In this document: in pieces, positions 28,362-37,189 of the stretch
Numbering within the stretch: position 1 is the first letter of the stretch
How the letters are laid out: every line of letters starts with the position of its first letter
Assembly: GCA_002386525.1 (NCBI GenBank)
Contig: DGIS01000025.1
Span: forward strand, 608,086 to 672,085
Reading direction: 5' to 3'
Length of the DNA stretch: 64,000 nt
Origin: Sphingobacterium sp. UBA4616
GTDB lineage: Bacteria; Bacteroidota; Bacteroidia; Sphingobacteriales; Sphingobacteriaceae
The notes under the pieces: model-generated
Seen by the model: only the letters and a program-made list of their open reading frames with translations
What the model was told of the DNA's origin: nothing
The model's database searches: none
Translations under genes and position numbers: made by a program

Positions 28362-30929
28362 TTATTTACTATCCGTGTCGATCAACTGCGCTGTTGCGCT
28401 CTGCCGCGGACCGAGATAAGAGGGTTTCAGCCCCCCAAAATCGATGAGTATGCGCTGCAACACGATTCCCTGATCCAAGAAGCGGATTCGAAGGGTATGT
28501 TCTCCCGGCAGCAAGCTGTGTACCGACACACTTTCGATGATACGGCGTGCCTGCCACTGTCCCAGTTCGCCCTTGTAATGTCCATTAAAATTGACCAGTT
28601 TTTCGGGACCCCCGTCGATGGAAATCGCATAGCGCAGCCCACGGTTTCCATTGAAATTGAGCGTGGGCGACAACAGTGCTATGATCTTTGCTCCTCGCTT
28701 TTCTTTTACGCGAATCTTGTATTCTAGGGCGGTGTTATTTCCGAGGCTAGCTGTAACAGGTTGGGTTGTCATGGCCGACACGGTCTTTCCCAGGTCTGGA
28801 ATCTCAACCCATTCTACCCCCGGTGCACTGCTTGCTACAGCATAGCTTGCGGCCTCCATTGCAATATAGCCATCGGTCTCGCTAAATACCTTCGGCGAAC
28901 GGTGAACGGCAGTATCCGCCAAATAGTGAACAACAGGCATAATAGCCTTAGGCGGTTCATTCCAGCTGCTGTAGCCGATGCGCACCTGATCCATCATGTG
29001 GATCCATTTCCCTTTGGCAATGGAATGGTTGTAATGATGGGTAAAAAGTGAATCGCGCAGGAAGCAAGCCTTAACCTTATCGGCCCAGTCATTTGCCCTG
29101 CGATCGTTTCTCGCGTAATAGTAGTCGTTCATCGCTTTAGCATGGTACATCTGATAGAGGTTCGCGCAGGCGTTGATTGGAAAAGCCACAAGCTGATCGA
29201 AGGCATCCTTTAGGGAATCTGGCAGCAAGTAATGGAGTCGAGAGGCTTCCATGGCCAACCTGTTGTAATCGTTGACAACACTGTCAAATTCGTTATAATG
29301 TGTGAGGCTAAACGTGCGTTCGTTCAGCAGTTCGGGGGTAACCCGATGGTTATATTTGGTATAGCGGTTGATCATGCTGGCCGCTTCCGTGGCATACGCT
29401 TCGCCAAACTGCTGCCTACACCATTCGCGGGTGTAGTCCATCAGGTTATTGGCGTTAAACCTGTCGGGATTCCAGGCCATATCCAGAAAAAATGAAATGG
29501 GAAATTCCATGGGCTTAAGGTCGCCGACATTAACGATCCAGATTCTGTCTACGCCATGTCTATAGGTGAGGTTCATCTGCTCCCATATCCGCTGTATCTG
29601 GGACACATTGATCCATTTCGTATTGCGGGGGGCACCCACATAATCAAAATGGTAATACATGCCATAACCTCCCTTTCGTGGCGTGGCATTCGGATCGGGC
29701 AGCTTGCGTACGTTGCCCCAATTGTCATCACAAAGCAGTAGCGTTACATCGTCCGGCACCCGCATGCCTTTATCATAATAGTCCTGTACTTCTTTGTATA
29801 AAGCCCACAGCTGTGGTGTCTCTGCTGCCGGCCGCCCTGTGGCTTCCGCAATCAAGCGTCGCTGATCGCGGACGATGTGCTCTAGCAGACTGACATTTTG
29901 CTTTTCACTCATGGGTTCATCGCCGTCACCGCGCATGGCAATGGTCAGGATAGATTCCCAGTTTCGTGCACGTTCTATACCACTACGCCAAAACTTCTGC
30001 AACCCGGCTTTATTTTTAGCATAGTCCCAGGCTCCACCATTGCCGTAGCGTTTCCATTCCGCTTGCGCCCTAGCCATCGGCTCGTGGTGCGAAGTCCCCA
30101 TGATAATACCCATTTCATCCGCCAGTGATCCATTTTTTGGATCATCATCATAAAAAGCACTCCCCCACATTGCAGGCCAGAGGTAATTGGCTTTCAGCCG
30201 TAATAGCAGTTCGAATACCTTTTCATAAAAATCTGCATTAAATCCACCGAACGTCGCCTTGGACCAACCACTTAATGCCGGTGCTTCATCATTCAGGAAA
30301 ATACCGCGGTAGTTCACCTTTGGTTCCCCCTGCGTGTAGAGACCTGGCTTGGCGTACAATGCGGTTGCTCTGCGGATTGGCACATCTGCCCAGTAATACC
30401 AGGGTGAAACACCAATTTGGGCCGACAGCTCATAAATGCCGTAGATCGTACCACGTTTGTCGCTGCCGGCGATAACCAACGCTGAATCAATGCCCCATAA
30501 GGGCTTATTGACCACCGTCATTACAAACTTTTCCCGCTTTCCGGCAAGCGCACTGCTGTCCAAAAGACCTTTATGCATGAGACTGTCAATCAGGCTCGAG
30601 TTGCCATAGGTACCTATAATGATGTTGCAGCGCCCGTTTTTTTGCTGGTCGGGACCATGACCCGTAACCTGCATAAAATCTTTTTTTAGATTTTCGAAAG
30701 CCCGCAATACGCCCTTGTGATCCTGCGGATCGACAAGCATGGACAAAGGCACCCCATTATTGACTAAGGCCAGGAAACCGGGACCTGCCTCGCGGACTAT
30801 AAAATCCCGAGCCACCGTATCTTTGGTACTAGGCAACACGGCGCGGGCAGTGCCGCCACAGCAGTAAATCAGCACAGCGACCAAAAACGCTCGCCAATAG
30901 CAAGGAGGAGTAAACATGATGATTTCCAT
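28362..30929 (-). CDS. GH115 xylan alpha-1,2-glucuronidase
   Basis: 855 residues. ATG at 30929 or 30917 (MFTPPCYW); signal peptide about 1-30. GH115 hallmarks: NIIIGTYGNSSLIDSL and GIDSALVIAGSDKRGTIYGIYELS in the N-terminal domain, YRGIFLNDEAPALSGWSKATFGG opening the barrel, LRLKANYLWPAMWGSAFYDDD, GTSHHEPMARAQAEW, LLCDDNWGNVRKLP and WIVNVGDLKPMEFPISFFLDMAW. A C-terminal beta domain (about 690-850) follows. Unlike GH67, GH115 removes glucuronate from internal and terminal xylose of long chains. It is first of the minus-strand genes and diverges from the HTCS regulator. Confidence 0.95.
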   Translation of the reverse strand: MEIIMFTPPCYWRAFLVAVLIYCCGGTARAVLPSTKDTVARDFIVREAGPGFLALVNNGVPLSMLVDPQDHKGVLRAFENLKKDFMQVTGHGPDQQKNGRCNIIIGTYGNSSLIDSLMHKGLLDSSALAGKREKFVMTVVNKPLWGIDSALVIAGSDKRGTIYGIYELSAQIGVSPWYYWADVPIRRATALYAKPGLYTQGEPKVNYRGIFLNDEAPALSGWSKATFGGFNADFYEKVFELLLRLKANYLWPAMWGSAFYDDDPKNGSLADEMGIIMGTSHHEPMARAQAEWKRYGNGGAWDYAKNKAGLQKFWRSGIERARNWESILTIAMRGDGDEPMSEKQNVSLLEHIVRDQRRLIAEATGRPAAETPQLWALYKEVQDYYDKGMRVPDDVTLLLCDDNWGNVRKLPDPNATPRKGGYGMYYHFDYVGAPRNTKWINVSQIQRIWEQMNLTYRHGVDRIWIVNVGDLKPMEFPISFFLDMAWNPDRFNANNLMDYTREWCRQQFGEAYATEAASMINRYTKYNHRVTPELLNERTFSLTHYNEFDSVVNDYNRLAMEASRLHYLLPDSLKDAFDQLVAFPINACANLYQMYHAKAMNDYYYARNDRRANDWADKVKACFLRDSLFTHHYNHSIAKGKWIHMMDQVRIGYSSWNEPPKAIMPVVHYLADTAVHRSPKVFSETDGYIAMEAASYAVASSAPGVEWVEIPDLGKTVSAMTTQPVTASLGNNTALEYKIRVKEKRGAKIIALLSPTLNFNGNRGLRYAISIDGGPEKLVNFNGHYKGELGQWQARRIIESVSVHSLLPGEHTLRIRFLDQGIVLQRILIDFGGLKPSYLGPRQSATAQLIDTDSK

Positions 30930-31065
30930 TATAATTGGTTTTTTCCTTTCCTGAATTCAGCACATACAGTACCCCACTCCCAATGCTAAGTACTAGCACA
31001 GCAAGGGATGTTGCATGATGATCATTTTCAGCAACCTAAAAGTAGTACTCTTAATGAGCCGCCGC

Positions 31066-31145
31066 ATTTGTAACTGTTACATTCCCTTTGTCCATTGTTG
31101 CAACGCCTTGCATTGACGTTTCATATTTATTTCAATTTGTTACAT
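31066..31145. promoter_or_regulatory. Candidate HTCS operators in the GH115/HTCS divergent gap
   Basis: CATTTGTAACTGTTACATT (31066-31084) contains the small palindrome GTAACTGTTAC. About 62 bases on, ATTTCAATTTGTTAC (31129-31143) and TTTGTTACAT (31136-31145) repeat the elements upstream of GH43; TTTGTTACAT also appears there on the minus strand at 26041-26050. The rest of the 268-base gap shows no clear promoter box. Confidence 0.5.
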
Positions 31146-31209
31146 CGGCATGTAAAACAGGGTTTATTGGGCCATAAGCTTTTTTTTCTTTTTAGGGTTG
31201 CGCAATAAT

Positions 31210-34200
31210 ATGTATCTTCAAAAGCATAAACCAATCATACCAATGCGGAGGGATCTTTTTTCGACAGTCTTACTACTATTTGCTTTTATCGGGTATGCCC
31301 ATGGACAGGCTACGCGCATCTATGACAATAGGGACTATGGCTTTGGCGAACTTTCATCCAATCTGACCAACAGTATCAGTCAGGACAAACACGGCTATAT
31401 CTGGACAGGTACCGAGTATGGGCTCAACAAGTTTGACGGCACCCGTTTTGTACAATATCTCCACGATGTGCAGGATAGCACGTCCATATCGAGCAATAAT
31501 GTCATCATCCTTTATCTTGACCGCGACAAAAAGCTCTGGGTGGGCTGCAATAATGGACTGCAGTATTACGATGAAAATAGCGACCAATTTGTGCGCATCC
31601 ATTTTCCTGATCAGATTGCACCTCACATTACAGATATCATCCATAAAAAAGATGGTCACATTTGGGTAGCCACATCAGGCTGGGGTATCTTCGATATTCA
31701 GGTTAGCCGTAGACAGGCGCTATCGCTACCGCGACTCAATACGCTGGTTGGCGGCATGTTTGCCCGCAGTCTATTTGAAGACCGGATGAACAGGATTTGG
31801 ATCGCCATTGACCGTGTAGGCGTCTCGCAGGTTTCTGCCGACCAGAAGCGGGCTAGACAGATCGTTTCAGATCTGCTTCCCATGCCCAAGGGCGGCAATT
31901 ATGACATCGCGCAGCAGCATGACGGCAAACTGCTATTTGCCTCGCCTTCAAAGATCAGCCGCTATGATCCGCAAAACAACACATTCGAAGCCGTTGAATA
32001 CAAGTCGAAACTGCAGTCTACCGTAACGGAGATCCAATTATCAAAAGGCCAGAAAAACCATCTGCTGATCAGTACCGAGGGTGATGGGCTATGGTATCTG
32101 GATCTGGAAAAAAAGCCACTGGTTGCTGCACAAGCTGAACTGCCTAATTTGGACAATGACTACCGACATGCACGGATACGTGCGCTGCTGCAGGACCGCG
32201 AAAATAATCTTTGGCTTGGCTGGTTTCAACGGGGCCTGGTTTTTATCCCCGTGCAAAGCAAACAGTTTGAATTTTGGCGTATTTCAGGCCGGGAAAAAAC
32301 AGATCAAAACATCATCAGTGCCATCACGCGTGACCGCCAAGGTAATATTTGGTATGCCGTGGAGCGAGAAGGCGTTTTTAAAACTGACCGTCAAGGCATT
32401 TCACATCAACAAATAAATACCATAGCGGATATCAATAAACTGGAAGCGGCTTCGGACGGTACGATCTGGTTCAGTTCATATGAGAAAGGCCTTGGACAAA
32501 TTGATCCAATAACAGGACAATCCACCCTCAGGGATATCTGCCCATCCAGACAGGTCAAATCTTTCGCCTTGGGCAAAAACAATACGCTTTATATTGCTAC
32601 ATTTGGATCGGGCTTTGTGGAATACGATCTCGATACGAAAATTGCTCAAAGTTATAGTATGAATACCATCAATTCGACGAAGGGCGCCTTAGCCAATGAT
32701 TGGATTGCTACCGTTTTATGCGCCGATGATGGTCTTATCTGGCTTGGGCATCATAAGGGCGTGAGCTGTTTTGATCCCACTACAAAGAGCTTCTCTCAAC
32801 AGTATACAGGCCATCGATTATCCGAACAGATCACCATCTCTCTATTGGACGATCATTTAGGTCACATCTGGGCAGGCACCTACAACGGCCTATATCAGAT
32901 CGATAAGAAATCAGGGTCGGTCAGCATTTACACCACTAATAACGGACTATCCAGCAATGTGATCACTGGCTTAGGCGGTGACAAGAAAGGAAATATTTGG
33001 TGCAGCACATTCAAGGGTATCAACTGTCTGACTCCCGGTTCAGGCAAAATTGTCAACTACTATACCGGAGACGGCTTGGTCGATCGGTCCTACAACCGCA
33101 GCGTTCACTTTCAGGATACCCAAGGAAAAATATATTACGGCGGACGGCAGGGGATTACTTCATTTTTTCCTGAAAAGATACAGCTGCAGACCTATCCACA
33201 TCCGGTACTCATTACCAATCTGTATGTCAAGAACCAGCCCATTAAGCCTGGCATGGCACCCAGCGGAAGCGTAATCTATAAGGATGACTTGATCGCTGCA
33301 AACGAATTTTTATTCCATAGCAACGACGACAGTTTCACTTTTGAATTGTCCACAATGGATTTTAACAGTCCAGAAAATGTACACTATGAATACCGCATTA
33401 AAGGCATCAACAAGAGCTGGAATGCGACGCTGCCGGGAGTGAACCTGATCACGTACAACAACCTTTCTTCCGGGGAGCATGAATTGGAAATACGCGCCTG
33501 TAAATTTGGCATCTATTCACCAAGCTTAATGGTAACGCTGCATATCCAGCCGCCCTGGTATTTAAGTGGAATGGCTTACTTCGTTTATATCCTACTTGCG
33601 ACCGGTATTCTATTCCTAATCAGTAAGTATCTGCATGAGCGTCGGCTCGAGCGTCTGCATGCTTTCCGGTTACAGCTTTTTACGGATGTATCGCACGAGA
33701 TCCGATCGCCGCTGACGCTAGTCATGAGTCCGATTGATAAGCTCATGAAAAATGCAGCAGATCCGCAAACCCGATCCACGCTGCAGAACATGAATCGCAA
33801 TGCACAGCGCATCCTTAGTCTAGTCAATCAGTTGCTTGATATCCGAAAGCTGGAAAGCGGGCACATGAATCTCAAATTTTGCGAAATCAATGCGGTAGAT
33901 TATGTCAAGCAGATGATCGGCATTTTTGAGGATCAGGCCCTTAGTCATCAGATCCAGCTATCCGTACACAGCGATGCCGACGATATTCCAATTTGGATAG
34001 ACGTCAACAGCTTTGAAAAAATACTGCATAATGTGATCTCCAACGCGTTTAAATTTACGCCGAGTGGTGGTCACATTGCGGTTTCCTTAGCCGTTCAACA
34101 ACGGGGAAAGGGAAGTGAAATCTTAGAACTTGTTGTCAGTGATACGGGTAGCGGCATCACCAAAAGCGATCTTCGCCATGTTTTTAAGCGGTACTACCAG

Positions 34201-35247
34201 TCTGCTGCGCATAGCACTTATCAGCGGCAGGGTTCGGGCATTGGTCTACATCTCACCAAAGTGCTGGTTGAACTGCACGGTGGACAGATACATGCCGAAA
34301 ATAGAATTGACTGCAGCGGCAGCCTTTTTGTAATCCGTCTTCCGATGGGCAACAAGCATCTGCGGCAGAAAGATCTTGCTCCTGTGAGACCAACTGATGC
34401 GTTGACGATGAAACACGAGAGCCGCCCAGTTTCAGCAACTAACCTACATCCAAAGAACGATTATCAAAAAACAGGCTATAAAGTTCTTGTCATTGACGAC
34501 GACCGCGATATTCTCCACTATCTGCATCAGGAACTTTCTTCATCCTATAAAGTGCTGCTTGCCGAAAATGGTGGCGAGGGGTTTCAGCTCGCCCTTGCTG
34601 AGGAGCCCGACCTGATTATTTCCGACGTGGCCATGCCGTTAATGGATGGCTATACGTTGGTCAAAAAGCTCAAGGGGAATAGCACGACCAACCATATTCC
34701 CGTGGTGCTACTAACGGCCAAAACCAATCAGGAAGACCGTTTGGAAGGCATTGGTCGCGGCGCAGATGCCTACCTGACAAAGCCTTTTATGGTGGATGAG
34801 CTTCACCTTGTTGTACACAATCTCATCAAAAACCGCATGAAGGTTAAAGGAAAGTTTTCGGGCGCGCAGCAGCAGGAAGGTAAGGTAAAAACCATCAGCT
34901 TTAAGTCTAGCGATGAGCAGCTGATGGAACGTATTGTTAAAACGGTAAACCAATACCTGGAGAATTCGGAGTTCAATGTGCAGTTTCTAGCCGATGAAGT
35001 AGGGTTGAGCCGTGTACAGCTGCACCGTAAGGTGAAATCGCTGACGGGTATTTCGACCGGTGAATTTATTCGTAATATCCGGTTACAGCAAGCTGAAAAG
35101 CTGCTGCTGGAGAAAAAAATGAATATCTCTCAGGTAGCTTATTCGCTCGGATTTACCAATCAGACGCATTTCACTACGCTATTCAAAAAGATGTATGGGT
35201 TGAGCCCCACCGAATACATTCAGCGGCACAGCTATAAGGAAAATTAA
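31210..35247 (+). CDS. HTCS sensor-regulator of the xylan locus
   Basis: About 1345 residues from ATG 31210; ATG 31243 (MRRDLFSTVLLLFAF) would start right at the signal peptide and is an equal candidate. Order: signal peptide, Reg_prop propeller repeats (YIWTGTEYGLNKFDG, IWAGTYNGLYQID), Y_Y_Y domain (about 700-770), membrane helix (about 785-805), HisKA with FTDVSHEIRSPLTL (His near 830), HATPase (NAFKFTPSG, DTGSGITKSD, GSGIGLHLTK), receiver (VLVIDDDRD; Asp in LIISDVAMPLMDG; Lys in LTKPFM) and AraC helix-turn-helix ending LGFTNQTHFTTLFKKMYG. It diverges from GH115, the normal arrangement for a regulator that senses a xylan fragment and activates its locus. Confidence 0.95.
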   Translation: MYLQKHKPIIPMRRDLFSTVLLLFAFIGYAHGQATRIYDNRDYGFGELSSNLTNSISQDKHGYIWTGTEYGLNKFDGTRFVQYLHDVQDSTSISSNNVIILYLDRDKKLWVGCNNGLQYYDENSDQFVRIHFPDQIAPHITDIIHKKDGHIWVATSGWGIFDIQVSRRQALSLPRLNTLVGGMFARSLFEDRMNRIWIAIDRVGVSQVSADQKRARQIVSDLLPMPKGGNYDIAQQHDGKLLFASPSKISRYDPQNNTFEAVEYKSKLQSTVTEIQLSKGQKNHLLISTEGDGLWYLDLEKKPLVAAQAELPNLDNDYRHARIRALLQDRENNLWLGWFQRGLVFIPVQSKQFEFWRISGREKTDQNIISAITRDRQGNIWYAVEREGVFKTDRQGISHQQINTIADINKLEAASDGTIWFSSYEKGLGQIDPITGQSTLRDICPSRQVKSFALGKNNTLYIATFGSGFVEYDLDTKIAQSYSMNTINSTKGALANDWIATVLCADDGLIWLGHHKGVSCFDPTTKSFSQQYTGHRLSEQITISLLDDHLGHIWAGTYNGLYQIDKKSGSVSIYTTNNGLSSNVITGLGGDKKGNIWCSTFKGINCLTPGSGKIVNYYTGDGLVDRSYNRSVHFQDTQGKIYYGGRQGITSFFPEKIQLQTYPHPVLITNLYVKNQPIKPGMAPSGSVIYKDDLIAANEFLFHSNDDSFTFELSTMDFNSPENVHYEYRIKGINKSWNATLPGVNLITYNNLSSGEHELEIRACKFGIYSPSLMVTLHIQPPWYLSGMAYFVYILLATGILFLISKYLHERRLERLHAFRLQLFTDVSHEIRSPLTLVMSPIDKLMKNAADPQTRSTLQNMNRNAQRILSLVNQLLDIRKLESGHMNLKFCEINAVDYVKQMIGIFEDQALSHQIQLSVHSDADDIPIWIDVNSFEKILHNVISNAFKFTPSGGHIAVSLAVQQRGKGSEILELVVSDTGSGITKSDLRHVFKRYYQSAAHSTYQRQGSGIGLHLTKVLVELHGGQIHAENRIDCSGSLFVIRLPMGNKHLRQKDLAPVRPTDALTMKHESRPVSATNLHPKNDYQKTGYKVLVIDDDRDILHYLHQELSSSYKVLLAENGGEGFQLALAEEPDLIISDVAMPLMDGYTLVKKLKGNSTTNHIPVVLLTAKTNQEDRLEGIGRGADAYLTKPFMVDELHLVVHNLIKNRMKVKGKFSGAQQQEGKVKTISFKSSDEQLMERIVKTVNQYLENSEFNVQFLADEVGLSRVQLHRKVKSLTGISTGEFIRNIRLQQAEKLLLEKKMNISQVAYSLGFTNQTHFTTLFKKMYGLSPTEYIQRHSYKEN

Positions 35248-35322
35248 AAATGGAATGAAACCGCCAAAACAAAAATGTTTGCATAAAACAGTTGGGCATT
35301 AAAAATCGAGCGGGACCTTTTA

Positions 35323-35353
35323 TTGCAAATAATCACAAATTTATCTAAGTTTG
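35323..35353 (+). promoter_or_regulatory. Promoter of the ECF sigma operon
   Basis: TTG at 35323-35325 and TAAGTTTG at 35346-35353, 20 bases apart, match the Bacteroidota -33/-7 pattern. The box covers the TTG at 35351, so that codon would lie upstream of the transcript start and cannot be the initiator if this promoter is used. Confidence 0.6.
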
Positions 35354-35374
35354 TCGTCACCTACTACGACTAAC

Positions 35375-35965
35375 GTGAATCTTAAAAATGAGATCGAATC
35401 TAAATATATCCTTCAGCGCCTACAGCAGGGTGACAGGCAGGTGTTCGACCTTGTTTTTAAATCTTATTGGGATCCCCTATTAATTTACTTGTCCAAACTG
35501 GTGAAAGACCAGACCGATGCTGAGGATCTTTTACAGAATATTTTCGTCAACCTCTGGAATAAGACACAATCGTCCGAAATACAGGATATTCACGGCTGGT
35601 TATATGGTGCTGCCCGCAAGAGCGCTCTTTTCTATCACCGAACCCAAGGCAATCAAAAAAAGCTGATTGCGTCTATTTTGGAATATATTGAAGTAACCGG
35701 ATTTTCGTTGAGCGAACAGCAGCAAGGTAAGGAGCTTCAGCAGATTATTGATCGTGAAATTGAACGGCTCCCAGCAAAAATGAAAGAGGTATTTCTATTG
35801 AGCCGACAGGAACAACTTAGTTATAAGGAAATTGCAGAACGTCTGGACATCTCTGACCAAACGGTCAAAAAACAGATCAGCAACGCACTGAACATTCTGA
35901 GAAACAACCTCAAGAAACAAGGTCTCTATTCGCTTCTTCTCCTCCTTCTCATCGACTTAAAATAA
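35375..35965 (+). CDS. ECF-family RNA polymerase sigma factor
   Basis: There is no in-frame ATG near the start. GTG at 35375 (then NLKNEIESKY) is preferred to TTG at 35351, which sits inside the apparent -7 box. About 196 residues. Region 2: FDLVFKSYWDPLLIYLSKLVKDQTDAEDLLQNIFVNLWNK type, with the usual DAEDLLQ core. Region 4: LPAKMKEVFLLSRQEQLSYKEIAERL then DQTVKKQISNALNILR. It should direct polymerase to the SusC operon when released by the FecR protein encoded next. The last residues (YSLLLLLLIDL) are unusually hydrophobic. Confidence 0.93.
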   Translation: MNLKNEIESKYILQRLQQGDRQVFDLVFKSYWDPLLIYLSKLVKDQTDAEDLLQNIFVNLWNKTQSSEIQDIHGWLYGAARKSALFYHRTQGNQKKLIASILEYIEVTGFSLSEQQQGKELQQIIDREIERLPAKMKEVFLLSRQEQLSYKEIAERLDISDQTVKKQISNALNILRNNLKKQGLYSLLLLLLIDLK

Positions 35966-36029
35966 ATTTCATCATTTTTTAATATTTATCTACCACCAAA
36001 TACGTTTTGGTGCAACTATACTATAAACA

Positions 36030-37136
36030 ATGGCGCTCATGGAACAGAAAAACATTGCAGAAATCTTATTGAAATACGAACTCGGCATCAGTTCAGCGGC
36101 GGAAAACCAGCTGATAGAATCGTGGTACGAATCGCAGCAAGCTGTGGAATGGGAACTGGATGGCGCCGCACAGGAAGACCGCAAAAATGCCATACTCCTA
36201 CAAATCCAGGAGCAGCTTGATGCAAAACCAGCTTCGCGTAGGCCATTGTACCGGAGAGCCGCTTGGATCAGCGCTGCAGCTGCCGTCCTGCTGATTGCTT
36301 TTGCTTTACTCTTTATCCCGCGTGGACAGTCGCATCGCGATACCCTAGCCGCGATAGATCAATTCAAACCCGGACAAGAAAAGGCCATCCTGAAATTGGA
36401 AGACGGATCAAGCATCGCACTCAACGGAGGCAAATCGGGTGTTAAGATCGTCAACGGTACGGCTGTCTATTTAGATGGATCGCCTGTGAGCGACACGGAA
36501 TTGCAATCGCGCGAACTGATTGTTGAAGTTCCCAAAGGTGGACAATATCAGGTCAACCTGCCCGATGGGAGTAAAGTATGGCTGAACGCTGCTTCGACAC
36601 TCACCTATCCAATGCAATTTTCTGCCGCCAAGCGGGAAGTCTCGTTAACAGGAGAAGCCTATTTTGAAGTAAGCAAAAATCCACATCAACCCTTTATCGT
36701 AAAATCCAGAAATCAAGAAGTCAAGGTATTAGGCACCATTTTTAACATCAACAGTTATGACAACCGCGAGTTTGTGGAAACTACGCTGCTTGAAGGTTCG
36801 GTCGATGTAAATCAACGCCTGCTTGTACCCGGACAGCGATCGCTCATCTCCAAGACATCGATCCAGATTCTACCGGCCAATATCGAAGCAGCGACGGCCT
36901 GGAAGAAAGGATATTTCCTATTTGACAACGAACGGCTCGATGCCATTTTGGCTACACTTTCGAGATGGTACAATGTAGATTTTGAATACGAAGACTCTGC
37001 TACGAAACAGCTTGTCTTTTGGGGATCTATCGACAAAAATCAATCATTGACCAAAACGCTTACCTTTTTGGAAAGCACCGGTCAATTAAACTTTAACTAT
37101 CGTGACGGCAAAATAGTTGTCCACAAAAATAAATAA
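36030..37136 (+). CDS. FecR-family anti-sigma factor
   Basis: 368 residues. N-terminal cytoplasmic anti-sigma helices (LLKYELGISSAAENQLIESWYES), one membrane helix (about 75-96, AAWISAAAAVLLIAFALLFI), then the periplasmic FecR domain (about 165-260, VPKGGQYQVNLPDGSKVWLNAASTL; VSLTGEAYFEVSKNPHQPFIV) and a C-terminal DUF4974-like domain (about 290-368, FDNERLDAILATLSRWYNVDFEYED). It should hold the ECF sigma factor and release it when the STN domain of the SusC encoded next reports substrate. Gap of 64 bases from the sigma gene. Confidence 0.95.
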   Translation: MALMEQKNIAEILLKYELGISSAAENQLIESWYESQQAVEWELDGAAQEDRKNAILLQIQEQLDAKPASRRPLYRRAAWISAAAAVLLIAFALLFIPRGQSHRDTLAAIDQFKPGQEKAILKLEDGSSIALNGGKSGVKIVNGTAVYLDGSPVSDTELQSRELIVEVPKGGQYQVNLPDGSKVWLNAASTLTYPMQFSAAKREVSLTGEAYFEVSKNPHQPFIVKSRNQEVKVLGTIFNINSYDNREFVETTLLEGSVDVNQRLLVPGQRSLISKTSIQILPANIEAATAWKKGYFLFDNERLDAILATLSRWYNVDFEYEDSATKQLVFWGSIDKNQSLTKTLTFLESTGQLNFNYRDGKIVVHKNK

Positions 37137-37189
37137 CGAAGCCTTTTTAATACAGAGATCTAAACACATTAACCTAAATCACAGACCCG

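Noticed and set aside
35351..35353. TTG start for the ECF sigma factor
   Set aside because: The codon lies inside an apparent -7 box with correct spacing to a -33 element; GTG at 35375 is preferred, though not proven.
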